Counted from the stretch's first letter, positions 7,447-16,588 are shown. The stretch is DNA of 64,000 nucleotides from an uncultured Duncaniella sp. (GCA_910589485.1 CAJUSW010000011.1:62001-126000), one strand, 5' to 3'. Notes: generated by a model from the letters alone, not told the origin. A program made the numbers and translations.

Positions 7447-8877
7447 TTATTCCCCGGATTTTGTGTTGGGGATAAGGCGCACGTTGGTGAGGGTGAGGCG
7501 GGCGGTGGACTCGTCGATGTCGGTGGCCTTGGAGCGGTACACTATGGTGCAGTCGGTGATGTCGATGTCGTGCACGCAGTCCATCCCCTCGATACCCGAT
7601 GCCTTGATGCCGGTCTTGCACCCCCGGCATATCACGTCGCTGATGTGAATGTCGGTAAACTCGGGCACATTCTTCACCTCCTTGATCACCGGTGCGTCAC
7701 CGGCTTTGGATCCGGCCGGGCGGTCGGCATACGAGCATTCAAATGTGATTGCCGCATCCCTTATATCAGCCATCATTATATCGCTTATGTACAGATCCTT
7801 GGTCTTTCCGCCACGCCCTATAGCGCTCTTGAATCTCAGGCCGGTGTCCGTACCCGAGAATGAGCATCGCCTCACCACCACACGGTCGATACCGCATATA
7901 TCCTCACTGCCTATCACAAACCCTCCGTGGGCGTGATACACTATATTGTCCTGTATCAGCACATCGGCCACACCGTTGATATCGGTGTCCTCCTTGCGGG
8001 TCCCGCTCTTCATGCACAGGCCGTCATCCCCGCAATCGACAATTGAATTGACTATCAGCGCCTGATGGCAGTCGCTGAGGTCGATGGCATCACCGTTTTG
8101 AGCGTTCCAGGGACACCTCACAGTGATTCCGTCCATGATGATGTTGCGGCTGTTGAACGGGTGCACGTGAAACTTGGGAGCGTTCTGGAACGTCACCCCG
8201 GTGAGCAGGATATTCTCGCAGTGAAACACCCTGAACAGGTCGTTTCTCATCTTCTCCTGCTTCTCGGGAGTCTTGGCCACGTCGGGGTATCCCGATTTCA
8301 TCTCCCACGGATACCACAGCGATCCGTCCTGGCGTTCCACGCCTCCCATGGCCTTGAAGTCGCGCCACTCCACATCGCTCACCTTCCCGCGCTTCACCGG
8401 ACGCCACTGGGCGCCATTGCCGTCGATGATTCCCTCGCCGGTGATACCGATATTGGTGCAACGGTTGGCCGTGATGCACGGCTTCACGCGCGACGCTTTG
8501 GGGTTAGGCTCTACGTACAGCTCCTTGTCGGGCGAGAAATACAGTATCGCATTCTTCGCCACCACTAAATTGATATTGCTTTTCAGCTCTATCGGGCCGG
8601 TGAGCCACACACCCATGGGTATCTCCACCCGTCCTCCGCCCAGGGTGGCGAGCGAGTCGATAGCTCCCTGGATGGCTTCGGTACACAGGCTCACGCCGTC
8701 CCCCTTGGCTCCGTGGCGGGTGATGGAGGTCGAGCGGTCGGGAAATGATATAGGGGTCACCTGCCTGACCTCGACAAGCATATCGGTATAATAATGTGAG
8801 TAATCGCCGGCATGGGCTTTTATGAGCATCGCCGACAAGGCGAGCATCAGCGCGCCGAGAATGTTACGTTTCTTCAT
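7447..8877 (-). CDS. Polygalacturonase-like glycoside hydrolase, family GH28
   Basis: A 476-residue secreted enzyme: signal peptide (MKKRNILGALMLALSAMLIKAHA), then a right-handed beta helix. The GH28 catalytic elements are present in order: NAQNGDAIDLSDC, with the first Asp region; VDCGDDGLCMKSG, with the Asp-Asp pair; and YHAHGGFVIGSE, matching the G-H-G segment. The N-terminal FPDRSTSITRHGAKGDGVSLCTEAIQGAID is the usual GH28 entry. It would cut galacturonan in the periplasm or at the surface (family knowledge). The TonB receptor gene is divergent 149 bp away. No carbohydrate SusC/SusD pair is adjacent, so it is not inside a classical PUL in this window. Confidence 0.9.
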   Translation of the reverse strand: MKKRNILGALMLALSAMLIKAHAGDYSHYYTDMLVEVRQVTPISFPDRSTSITRHGAKGDGVSLCTEAIQGAIDSLATLGGGRVEIPMGVWLTGPIELKSNINLVVAKNAILYFSPDKELYVEPNPKASRVKPCITANRCTNIGITGEGIIDGNGAQWRPVKRGKVSDVEWRDFKAMGGVERQDGSLWYPWEMKSGYPDVAKTPEKQEKMRNDLFRVFHCENILLTGVTFQNAPKFHVHPFNSRNIIMDGITVRCPWNAQNGDAIDLSDCHQALIVNSIVDCGDDGLCMKSGTRKEDTDINGVADVLIQDNIVYHAHGGFVIGSEDICGIDRVVVRRCSFSGTDTGLRFKSAIGRGGKTKDLYISDIMMADIRDAAITFECSYADRPAGSKAGDAPVIKEVKNVPEFTDIHISDVICRGCKTGIKASGIEGMDCVHDIDITDCTIVYRSKATDIDESTARLTLTNVRLIPNTKSGE

Positions 8878-8896
8878 GGGTATCGATTGTTTCCTG

Positions 8897-8904
8897 CAAA
8901 AGTA
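8897..8904 (-). promoter_or_regulatory. -7 box for GH28 gene
   Basis: Minus-strand TACTTTTG, 20 bp upstream of the start at 8877, giving a very short leader. Confidence 0.55.
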
Positions 8905-8980
8905 ATGATTATTTAACCGATGGATATAGCCGTCGTGACAGATTTAACAAAAACTACACAAAAAAGCCGCTATTTTTACG

Positions 8981-8988
8981 TACTTTTG
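8981..8988 (+). promoter_or_regulatory. -7 box for TonB receptor gene
   Basis: TACTTTTG about 40 bp upstream of the ATG at 9027, divergent from the GH28 promoter. Confidence 0.6.
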
Positions 8989-9026
8989 CAACTCATTTTT
9001 CAAAACTTATTCCTGCTGATAGCGGT

Positions 9027-11384
9027 ATGATACGTAAACACCTGATTCCCATTTGTATATTGCTCTCCGGATTGACGCCCGTCATGGCCGAGGAGATTGC
9101 TGAACCGGTATATGCACCGGCCGACACCTCGGCCCTCTCGCTCGGCGAGGTCAGCGTCACCGCCATCAAGCAGGCGTTCTCGCTGTTGCGTCAGCCGGTT
9201 ACGGTCACTACTATCAACAGGCAGGAGATCGAGCGCTACAATGTGGCCGGCATGAAAGGCGTGAGCGAGATAGCACCCAATTTCTACATGCCCGACTACG
9301 GATCGAAAATGACCTCCTCGATATATGTCCGCGGTATCGGTGCCCGCATCGACCAGCCCGCCGTGGGACTCAACGTCGACAATGTGCCCTATCTCAACAA
9401 GAACGGCTACGATTTCGACATGCTCGACATCGAGCGCATCGAGGTGCTCCGCGGTCCCCAGTCCACCCTCTATGGCCGTAACACCATAGCCGGCCTCATC
9501 AATGTCTACACCCTCTCGCCCATGTCGTGGCAGGGAGTGAGAGTGATGGCCGAGGGGAGTCTGCCCGGGGCTTACCGTGCGGGTGTGGGCATCTACCACA
9601 AGCTCGCCCCGCGCCTGGGCATGAGCCTCAATGCCTATGCCTCCCACACCCACGGCTATTACCGTAATCTTTATAACGGGAAAAAGGCCGACGCATCCAC
9701 CGATTACAACGGCCGCTGGCGCACCGTGTGGCGTCCCAACGAGCGTCTCAGTCTCGAAAACGTGCTCTCGGCCGGACATTCCCGTCAGAACGGCTACCCC
9801 TATGCCTACGTGGAGACGGGTGAGATCAACTATAACGACACCTGTTTCTACCGTCGCACATCGGTGACCGACGGCCTCACTGTGAAATGGGCCGGCGAAG
9901 GCTTCTCGATCGCATCCATCACCGGATTGCAGTACCTGAGCGACAACATGACTCTCGACCAGGACTTCCTGCCCGACAGCTACTTCAATCTCACCCAGCG
10001 TCAGCACGACCGTAGCATCACCCAGGACCTCGTGTTCCGTGGCACCGTGGGCAACTACTCCTGGCTGGCCGGTGTATTCGGCTTCTATAAATACGGTACC
10101 ATGAACGCCCCCGTCACATTCAAGGAGGACGGTATCGACAATATAATTCTTAAGGAGATGGGTAAGCACTTGCCACCCTTCATCACCATGGCATGGGATG
10201 AGGATCAGTTTCTCCTGGGCAGTGACTTCCGCCACCACGTCAACGGCGCGGCCATCTATCACCAGAGCTCCTACGATTGGCGCCGATGGACCTTCTCGCT
10301 CAACATGCGACTCGATTACGAGCACACGGTCCTCTCGTACCACAGCTATTGCAACACCGGGGCCAACGGCACCGTCAACCTGCCCCAGCTCCCCCGTCCG
10401 ATACAGTTTTCTCTCCCGGCCAATATCGATGAGAACGGCCGCATGAAGCAGTCGTTCAAGCAGTTCCTCCCCAAGCTGAGCGTCACATACAATCTCAGGA
10501 ACTCGGCCATATTCCTCTCTGTGGCCAAGGGCTACAAGTCGGGCGGATTCAACACGCAGATGTTCAGCGACTTCCTCAAGCAGGAGATGATCGATGTCAT
10601 GAAGAAGGAGGCCGGGGATCTCATGGGTGGCATGATGGGCGGTGGCTCCGGATCGGGTTCCGGTTCCGGCCGTCCCGCGGGCGTTGCCGAGACCGATGCA
10701 TCAGGCTCGCAGGTGGAATACACAGCTGCCGACTATGTGTCCTATAAGCCCGAGGTGAGCTGGAATTACGAGCTTGGCGGACATATATCATGCGATGAGG
10801 GGCGTGTCTACTCCACTTTCTCGGCGTTCTTCATCGATGTGCGCGACCAGCAGGTGACAGTGTTCCCCGAGGGGATCTCCACCGGACGCATGATGACCAA
10901 TGCCGGCCGCACCCGTTCGTTCGGAGCTGAGCTCACTTTGCGTTACAACCCTACGCCCCGTTGGCGTTTCGATCTGGCCTACGGCTACACCAACGCCACT
11001 TTCCGCCATTTCTTTGACGGCGACGATGATCTCTCGGGCAAGCGTGTTCCCTATGCTCCCTCCAACACCCTCTTCCTCTCGGCCGCCTACCGTCTGCCGG
11101 TGAAGTCGAGCTTTGTCGATGCCATCAGCTTCGCTCCATCGCTCCGTGGCACCGGATCGATCTATTGGGACGAGCTCAACCTCTACCGTCAGCCGTTCTA
11201 TGCCGAGCTGGGTGCCTCCATCCGCTTCGAGCACTCACGCTATTCGCTCGACATTTGGGGCAAGAATCTCACTGACACCCGCTTCAACGTGTTCCGCTAC
11301 GAGTCCATCGGCAATAATTTCATGCAGCGTGGCAAGCCTGTGCGCGGTGGTATCACCCTACGCGTCAACTTCGCGTCCAATTGA
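9027..11384 (+). CDS. TonB-dependent outer-membrane receptor
   Basis: A 785-residue receptor: signal peptide (MIRKHLIPICILLSGLTPVMA), a TonB-box-like stretch (LSLGEVSVTA), and a plug domain (QPVTVTTINRQEIERYNVAGMKG, DIERIEVLRGPQSTLYGRNTIAGLINVYT). A 22-strand-type barrel follows, ending RGGITLRVNFASN. It lacks the N-terminal carboxypeptidase-like domain of SusC and so belongs to the FecA/CirA-like group that imports siderophores, cobalamin or similar ligands (inference). A Met/Gly/Ser low-complexity insert (LMGGMMGGGSGSGSGSG, about residues 532-548) sits in what should be an extracellular loop. The lipoprotein gene follows about 200 bp downstream. Confidence 0.92.
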   Translation: MIRKHLIPICILLSGLTPVMAEEIAEPVYAPADTSALSLGEVSVTAIKQAFSLLRQPVTVTTINRQEIERYNVAGMKGVSEIAPNFYMPDYGSKMTSSIYVRGIGARIDQPAVGLNVDNVPYLNKNGYDFDMLDIERIEVLRGPQSTLYGRNTIAGLINVYTLSPMSWQGVRVMAEGSLPGAYRAGVGIYHKLAPRLGMSLNAYASHTHGYYRNLYNGKKADASTDYNGRWRTVWRPNERLSLENVLSAGHSRQNGYPYAYVETGEINYNDTCFYRRTSVTDGLTVKWAGEGFSIASITGLQYLSDNMTLDQDFLPDSYFNLTQRQHDRSITQDLVFRGTVGNYSWLAGVFGFYKYGTMNAPVTFKEDGIDNIILKEMGKHLPPFITMAWDEDQFLLGSDFRHHVNGAAIYHQSSYDWRRWTFSLNMRLDYEHTVLSYHSYCNTGANGTVNLPQLPRPIQFSLPANIDENGRMKQSFKQFLPKLSVTYNLRNSAIFLSVAKGYKSGGFNTQMFSDFLKQEMIDVMKKEAGDLMGGMMGGGSGSGSGSGRPAGVAETDASGSQVEYTAADYVSYKPEVSWNYELGGHISCDEGRVYSTFSAFFIDVRDQQVTVFPEGISTGRMMTNAGRTRSFGAELTLRYNPTPRWRFDLAYGYTNATFRHFFDGDDDLSGKRVPYAPSNTLFLSAAYRLPVKSSFVDAISFAPSLRGTGSIYWDELNLYRQPFYAELGASIRFEHSRYSLDIWGKNLTDTRFNVFRYESIGNNFMQRGKPVRGGITLRVNFASN

Positions 11385-11483
11385 TCTCGCCTCCCGTGGC
11401 CATGCAGGGGTTAAAAGGTTTATTGACATTTCGTTAACTTTATTTATGAGCCCCTTGTCCCATGTCGCACAATATGCACCACT

Positions 11484-11526
11484 CCTCTACGTTTATTGTA
11501 GAGGCGCGCAGGGGCATGTATGCCCG
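11484..11526 (+). promoter_or_regulatory. Two hairpins in the leader of the 11590 lipoprotein gene
   Basis: CCTCTAC/GTAGAGG (11484-11490 with 11498-11504) and, next to it, the near-palindrome GGGCATGTATGCCC (about 11511-11525). They lie between the receptor stop and the lipoprotein start and could act as terminator, attenuator or RNA-stabilising element. No T-run follows. Confidence 0.4.
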
Positions 11527-11589
11527 CGAGGTCGCCCTGACAGTAAAACACAATACCAATCACTTAACAACGAACTTTATAATAATCCA

Positions 11590-12540
11590 ATGAATAAGTC
11601 TACTCTCATCGCCGCGCTCATGGCGCCGGCACTTCTGTTCGCCACCTCATCCTGCTTGAGTTCCGACAATAATAACAAGCAGGAATCCACCCTCAACTAC
11701 GGAGGCAACCAGTGCTTCAACATGGTCACTGACTCCGAGACCGGTGATTATTTCATTTCTCCCGCTCCTAACTACACCTTTGTCCTCGACCTCATCAATC
11801 TCCAGGGCACTGCGAGCATGTCTGGTATCAAGTTCGGCTCCAACGGATCACCCCTCTCGTTCAAGCTCCCCGCCATGCCTCTCACTTTCGATAACAAGGA
11901 CTACAGCTATAGCCTCAAAGGCTCGCTCCTCACTCCCGAGGGTGTGGCCGAGCAGTATGTGTTCAACAACTTTAATATGCGTGTCGTTGAGCGCACCATC
12001 CAACTTCCCACCGGCTACGTCTATGCCCCCATCTTCGATATCAACTTCAGCGTGAACGGCCGTTACCGTTTCACCGCATTCCCCACCGCCTACTTCCTGC
12101 TCGGTGACGTGATGGCTCATCCCACCGGTGAGAATGCTTCGGGCGAGGATTACAAGTCCGACGACTCGGTTGTGGCTATCGCTCTTACCGCCGACAAGAC
12201 CGATGCTACCAAGTACACCGCGGCTCTGTGGATCTACAATGCCAGCTTCTCTGAGAACATGAGCGACATGACTATCTATGCCGAGAATCTTCCCGTCAAT
12301 ATCACCCCTTACGGTTTCTCTATCGTGACCGAGGAGGGCGAGGCTATCAAGGTGAAGGATTCGGCAGGCGAGATCAAGGATTGCAGCTTCTCCAATATAA
12401 AGGTGAGCACCTCGGTTCCCTCGGGCGTGACCTCTCTTGAGTTCGACGCTGATTTAAAGGCTCTTCAGCCCACCAAGCCTATCGAGCCTTGCCACGTATC
12501 AGCTAATCTCACCTATTACTACAAGACTGAGAATAACTGA
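11590..12540 (+). CDS. Predicted lipoprotein, unknown function
   Basis: A 316-residue protein from the ATG at 11590. The frame is open further upstream into the receptor gene, but only this start gives a signal peptide: MNKSTLIAALMAPALLFATSSC, lipobox with Cys22. After a Ser/Asn-rich linker (LSSDNNNKQ) the mature part is beta-rich with many aromatic residues, including a central NINFSVNGRYRFTAFPTAYFLLGDV and a C-terminal HVSANLTYYYKTENN. No family recognised. Its position behind a TonB receptor suggests a surface or periplasmic partner (inference). Confidence 0.75.
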   Translation: MNKSTLIAALMAPALLFATSSCLSSDNNNKQESTLNYGGNQCFNMVTDSETGDYFISPAPNYTFVLDLINLQGTASMSGIKFGSNGSPLSFKLPAMPLTFDNKDYSYSLKGSLLTPEGVAEQYVFNNFNMRVVERTIQLPTGYVYAPIFDINFSVNGRYRFTAFPTAYFLLGDVMAHPTGENASGEDYKSDDSVVAIALTADKTDATKYTAALWIYNASFSENMSDMTIYAENLPVNITPYGFSIVTEEGEAIKVKDSAGEIKDCSFSNIKVSTSVPSGVTSLEFDADLKALQPTKPIEPCHVSANLTYYYKTENN

Positions 12541-12667
12541 TCGTTTGGTTAACAAAGGTTAAAAACCGAATTCCCCTTAAACCATTTCCATAACGCCGTG
12601 TTATAATGATGTAGTTACTATTATTTGCACTGTGTTTTCATGGTATTAGATTTAAGGTTAAAGATAC

Positions 12668-12695
12668 CGGGCCATCGTGAGATGGCCCGCTTCTT
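12668..12695 (+). terminator. Terminator downstream of lipoprotein gene
   Basis: Perfect 9-bp stem CGGGCCATC/GATGGCCCG (12668-12676 with 12681-12689), GTGA loop, followed by CTTCTTATAT. Confidence 0.65.
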
Positions 12696-12740
12696 ATATA
12701 TATACCTGTGATTTTTCGCTGAATGATTGGAGAAATTCCG

Positions 12741-12748
12741 TATATTTG
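12741..12748 (+). promoter_or_regulatory. -7 box for thioredoxin-like gene
   Basis: TATATTTG, about 20 bp before the ATG at 12769. It lies downstream of an alternative ATG at 12727, so the later start is the real one. Confidence 0.65.
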
Positions 12749-12768
12749 TGCTTCCAATCGTTTTACCA

Positions 12769-14994
12769 ATGAAAAGACTGCTTGCTATTGCCCTCCTTCT
12801 CATCACACTGTCGCTCGCATCTATGGCCAAGTCGCCTGTGGTGTGGGAGAATCCCGTAGCCGACTATAACCCCAACAATCATGACGGATATTTCATCTGC
12901 AATGTCACCCCCATGAGGGTCGAGTTTGCCCCCGACACCACCACCGTGACTTTCGAGGTGATGTTCCGAGCCAATTATTGGTTCCTTATATCTCCCGAAT
13001 CCCATCTCATTGCCGGAGACAGGAAATATGCCTTGATAGGGGCCGAGGGAATCGAGCTTGGCAAGAAGTCGGTATGTCAGGACTATACCCCCAGGACGTT
13101 CAAACTGCATTTCAAGCCTCTGCCCGAGGGTACGGAGAAATTCGACTTTTGGGAGAGCGATGACACTTATATCCGTGGCATCACCGATCCCGCTGTCACT
13201 GCCCGTCAGCTCCTCCCCAGCACCTGGCGCGACGAACGCACCGGCCGGTGGGAGATCGGATTTTTCGATGAGGGGGTCATATACGATTCCCGCTTCTGGG
13301 ATTATGTCGGGGACGCTCGCCCCGGCAATTCGTCACGGGTTGAGATCACCGATGGATCCGAGACCCTCACGGTAAAAATAGGCAAACTGAAGAAGGGATG
13401 CCGCAAGATCACCGTTGGCAAGCGCGAGACCACCTGCTCCATGATCACCGGCCGCACTTTGCCCGACTATCCCATAGCCGATACCCGCGCGGAATTTATC
13501 GACAACCGGTACGTTGACGGCGACACTGCCATAGTGAGAGGATGGCTTAAGGACTCACCCAAGAAAATAAATCTCTACTCTCTGTCATTTGGCGATCTTG
13601 TTTCTGACAGATATGGCGAGGAGGCTTCATGCAAGGTCGATTCCCTGGGCCGTTTTGAACTTAAGGTGCCGTTGCGCAACACCATGGAGTGTTTCATGGA
13701 CTGGAAAAACACCTTCATCCGCACCGTCCTCGAGCCGGGCATGACCTATTATCTGCTCTATGATTTCGGTCGCGGGCAGAAACTGTTCATGGGCCCCGAT
13801 TGCCGGGTTCAGAACGAACTGTTGGCCTATCCGTTGCCATGGCAGTCCTACGGGATCCGCGATGTCCTCGCTCAGCGTGGTATCGATGCTTACCTCCCCG
13901 CCGTGGATTCCGAACTGAATATGCACCTCGGGATGCTCAGTGATCTGTGTGAGGCTCATCCCATGCTCTCCCGTCGGTTCAGGGATCAGTATGAGGCGCA
14001 TCTCTACAATATGTATGCCGTAGATCTCGGCCAGGCCCGTTTCGGCACTCCCGGTTTTAAGCTCACCGACAGCGTAGCCTCCTACCTTGCCGGCATACTC
14101 GCCAATCACCGCCACAAGCCCTACTCATTGCATCGCGATGTATTCACTTCTATTTCCGATTTCATCGACGACCATGTGCGCAAGGACACGGCCAATATCA
14201 CATTGTCGACAGCCGAGATGGGCAAGATCCGTGAGAAGCTGTTGGCCGAGAACCCTGACCTTGATTCCATAGCCGAGAAAAAAGGTTTGTTCCGTATGGT
14301 TCCTTCCATGTTCTTGATCAAGGAGATCACCGCGGGCGTCGCTTTCATGGATTCGCTCGGAGTCGATGAGGACCTGCGCAGCATCTGGGCTACTCATCGC
14401 GGATATGAGGCTATCGACAATTCGCGTCAGTCGCTTGAGCCCGAGGCTGTGGAGTGTCTACGCGAGAATATCAAGCTCCCTGGCATGCTGGAAGCCCTCT
14501 TGGCCAAGAATGAGAAATATGCCGAGCTTGAGCGCCGGGCCAAAGGTGCATCACCCTTGACACCGCTCTCTATTCCGGTTGATGAGAGTGTGCAGGATGG
14601 ACGGGTGTTGTTCGACAGCATCATCGCACCCCATAAAGGAAAGATAATCCTTGTCGACGTGTGGGGCACATGGTGTGCCCCGTGCCGTGCCGCGCTCGCT
14701 GAGTCGCAGAAAGAGTATGCCGAGTTGGCACCCTACGATATGGTGTATATCTACCTCGCCAACAACAGTCCCGAGGGAGCATGGCGCAATGTCATAGAGG
14801 AATATCAGGTCAAGGGCGACAACTGTTTCCACTACAATCTCCCCGCCGATCAGCAACAGCTCATCGAGAAATACCTGAAAGTGAGTGGTTATCCCTCCTA
14901 CCGTCTCATCGACCGCAATGGTAACCTCCTGGACGTCAACGCCGATCCCCGCAACCTCCCCGCCCTCCAAAAAATCCTCGATCTCCTTTTTTAG
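12769..14994 (+). CDS. Large TlpA-type thiol:disulfide oxidoreductase
   Basis: A 741-residue exported protein; the start at 12769 gives a clean signal peptide (MKRLLAIALLLITLSLASMA). About 570 residues of unrecognised N-terminal and middle sequence, likely beta-rich first and helical later, precede a C-terminal thioredoxin fold. That fold has the redox motif ILVDVWGTWCAPCRAAL (WCAPC) and the cis-proline-type segment VSGYPSYRLID. Proteins of this layout are common in Bacteroidetes envelopes, where they reduce or isomerise disulfides in the periplasm (family knowledge). It appears to be monocistronic. Confidence 0.85.
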   Translation: MKRLLAIALLLITLSLASMAKSPVVWENPVADYNPNNHDGYFICNVTPMRVEFAPDTTTVTFEVMFRANYWFLISPESHLIAGDRKYALIGAEGIELGKKSVCQDYTPRTFKLHFKPLPEGTEKFDFWESDDTYIRGITDPAVTARQLLPSTWRDERTGRWEIGFFDEGVIYDSRFWDYVGDARPGNSSRVEITDGSETLTVKIGKLKKGCRKITVGKRETTCSMITGRTLPDYPIADTRAEFIDNRYVDGDTAIVRGWLKDSPKKINLYSLSFGDLVSDRYGEEASCKVDSLGRFELKVPLRNTMECFMDWKNTFIRTVLEPGMTYYLLYDFGRGQKLFMGPDCRVQNELLAYPLPWQSYGIRDVLAQRGIDAYLPAVDSELNMHLGMLSDLCEAHPMLSRRFRDQYEAHLYNMYAVDLGQARFGTPGFKLTDSVASYLAGILANHRHKPYSLHRDVFTSISDFIDDHVRKDTANITLSTAEMGKIREKLLAENPDLDSIAEKKGLFRMVPSMFLIKEITAGVAFMDSLGVDEDLRSIWATHRGYEAIDNSRQSLEPEAVECLRENIKLPGMLEALLAKNEKYAELERRAKGASPLTPLSIPVDESVQDGRVLFDSIIAPHKGKIILVDVWGTWCAPCRAALAESQKEYAELAPYDMVYIYLANNSPEGAWRNVIEEYQVKGDNCFHYNLPADQQQLIEKYLKVSGYPSYRLIDRNGNLLDVNADPRNLPALQKILDLLF

Positions 14995-15030
14995 TACTCT
15001 TAGTATAGAGAGTGATTTTTTAGTATAGAG

Positions 15031-15060
15031 GGAAAAGTATAGAGTATAGACAATAGGTCT
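15031..15060 (-). repeat. Partial extra copy of the 58-bp repeat
   Basis: TAGAGGGAAAAGTATAGAG and flanking bases repeat the inner part of the copy at 15076-15133 in the same orientation. Confidence 0.6.
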
Positions 15061-15075
15061 TTAGACCGTATTTTT

Positions 15076-15140
15076 AGACCAGAGGGCCAGAGATCAAGTA
15101 TAGAGGGAAAAGTATAAAGTATAGGGATTAGATTTTTAGA
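15076..15140 (-). repeat. 58-bp dispersed repeat, copy A (inverted)
   Basis: Positions 15076-15133 are the exact reverse complement of 15429-15486 (58 of 58 by eye). Extended to 15140, it matches copy C with one mismatch. Confidence 0.9.
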
Positions 15141-15200
15141 TCAATAAATCCCCGCAGGCCATCCTACCCACCAAGCCTCGAAGAGGCGATATAATTGAAG

Positions 15201-15266
15201 CCCCACCACGAGGGAACGTGCAAATCGCCCGTCAGGGCAAGATTTGCGCGATCCCGAGGCGTGGGG
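15201..15266. repeat. Long compound hairpin element
   Basis: Nested pairings: CCCCAC/GTGGGG (15201-15206 with 15261-15266), GGGA/TCCC, GCAAATC/GATTTGC (15220-15226 with 15241-15247), and GCCC/GGGC around a GTCA tip. It looks like a REP-type palindromic element. Confidence 0.65.
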
Positions 15267-15428
15267 AAAATGAAACACATACCAAAATGGGCGTCGAAGA
15301 CGTCCTATAATTCCCGCGTCCACCTCCCTAACCTCCTATAACCCACCAATATTTCCCTAAAATTCTCTTGTTCTTTGGTCTAAACCCAAATACCTCTGGC
15401 CCTCTGGTCTAAACCCTCAGATCCAACA

Positions 15429-15486
15429 ATCTAATCCCTATACTTTATACTTTTCCCTCTATACTTGATCTCTGGCCCTCTGGTCT
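15429..15486 (+). repeat. 58-bp dispersed repeat, copy B
   Basis: Perfect inverted copy of 15076-15133, about 70 bp upstream of the orphan gene. Confidence 0.9.
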
Positions 15487-15542
15487 TAAAATTTCCACCC
15501 GATACACGACATTATCGCACCATATCACCCTCCCCGGTAACC

Positions 15543-15550
15543 TACCTTTG
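15543..15550 (+). promoter_or_regulatory. -7 box for orphan gene
   Basis: TACCTTTG ending 8 bp before the ATG at 15559, so the predicted transcript would be leaderless or nearly so. Confidence 0.55.
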
Positions 15551-15558
15551 CCGTTGAT

Positions 15559-16323
15559 ATGAAACCAACGAGCCACAAGGTAACCCACCTGACAAAACGA
15601 ATCCGGCGACCCGACATCTGGTGTCACCAATTCTCACGATTTCTCGGCCGGGAACTAACCCCCGTCGAGAAAAACGTCATATCCCGGCTTGAACGCGCCC
15701 GCCGACTATCCCGCCCGCGCCCGATCGTAATCGTAGACCCAAAAGGCTACGACTCAACCGAACTCCTCCGCTCATATCTCGACTACCGCCTCGCAACATC
15801 CCCCGAGGGCGCAACCGCACTCCTCTACCTCTCCAAAGAAGGAAAAGATAGAGAATTCGGCAAAATGTATCCTGAATATACAGGCTACACCCGCCGGCAG
15901 GTCAAAACGTTGCACAAACGCATCCGTTACGCCTCCTACTCCCGCCCCGACAGCGTCCGAGGCACCTCACCCGCCTTCATGCTCCTGCTCAACGCACAGG
16001 AATACAAAGGCTACTCACCAATGCAACCCGACCCCGGGAAATTCCTCAGCCTCTGCTCCGCACTCTTTCCACTGCTGTGCGGCATAGGCTTCCTTGTCAT
16101 ACACATAAACGTCGACAGGGAACAGATTCCCGCCTTCTTCTACCTCGGCATGCAGGGGCACACCACACAACGTCCCCCGAAACCCGAGCCCCCGGTCGAG
16201 ACCGCCATCCTCGTCCTCACCGACCCAACGTCCATCCTCCGCTGGAGCCTGCCCACCCGCGAGGGCCCGCAAGGCCACCCGGCAGACGATGCACCAATCC
16301 CCCGACCACCCATACCCACCTAA
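15559..16323 (+). CDS. Orphan protein of unknown function
   Basis: A 254-residue basic, proline-rich protein I do not recognise. Two stretches are suggestive of a decayed P-loop ATPase of the phage-terminase kind. One is PIVIVDPKGYDSTELLRSYL (about 55-74), placed like a deviant Walker A loop. The other is AFMLLLNAQEYKG (about 138-150), placed like Walker B with the usual Asp-Glu changed. This is weak inference. The C-terminal third is low-complexity proline/arginine-rich (RPPKPEPP, IPRPPIPT). No signal peptide. It is flanked by inverted copies of a 58-bp repeat, has its own promoter box and a hairpin downstream, and no functional neighbours. Confidence 0.6.
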   Translation: MKPTSHKVTHLTKRIRRPDIWCHQFSRFLGRELTPVEKNVISRLERARRLSRPRPIVIVDPKGYDSTELLRSYLDYRLATSPEGATALLYLSKEGKDREFGKMYPEYTGYTRRQVKTLHKRIRYASYSRPDSVRGTSPAFMLLLNAQEYKGYSPMQPDPGKFLSLCSALFPLLCGIGFLVIHINVDREQIPAFFYLGMQGHTTQRPPKPEPPVETAILVLTDPTSILRWSLPTREGPQGHPADDAPIPRPPIPT

Positions 16324-16510
16324 GCGGAGAGCCGACCTCCGCCGTTCCCACCGGAACCAGCAATAAGGTTACAGAAAATAGTAGAGCTACAAAATAGTAT
16401 TCATTGCCAAAAAGGATAGCTCATAAACCTATAAACTTCTAAACCTATAAACTCCCCCGCAGCTCGGCAAGAGCCCCTTGACATACTGCTACAATTACTA
16501 CAAAAAATGA

Positions 16511-16533
16511 CTCCCACCCGTGACGGGCAGGAG
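16511..16533 (+). terminator. Hairpin downstream of orphan gene
   Basis: CTCC-CA-CCCG, TGA loop, CGGG-CA-GGAG: two stems with a C-A mismatch, followed by A/T-rich sequence. Confidence 0.45.
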
Positions 16534-16588
16534 CCATTATATATATAAAAATAGATCTATAGAACTCTGGTCTATAAAAAAACAATGG

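Larger units (their letters stand above)
14995..15558. other. Repeat-filled intergenic region
   Basis: No gene found. It holds partial and complete copies of a 58-bp repeat, a long compound hairpin at 15201-15266 and the promoter of the orphan gene at 15559. Confidence 0.7.

Noticed and set aside
9000..10343. 447-codon open frame on the minus strand opposite the TonB receptor
   Set aside because: The plus frame has signal peptide, plug and barrel motifs; the minus product is His/Val/Gly-rich antisense composition with no domain.
15559..16323. Transposase or integrase inside the inverted repeats
   Set aside because: No DDE, HUH, tyrosine or serine recombinase motif can be seen in the only gene between the repeats.
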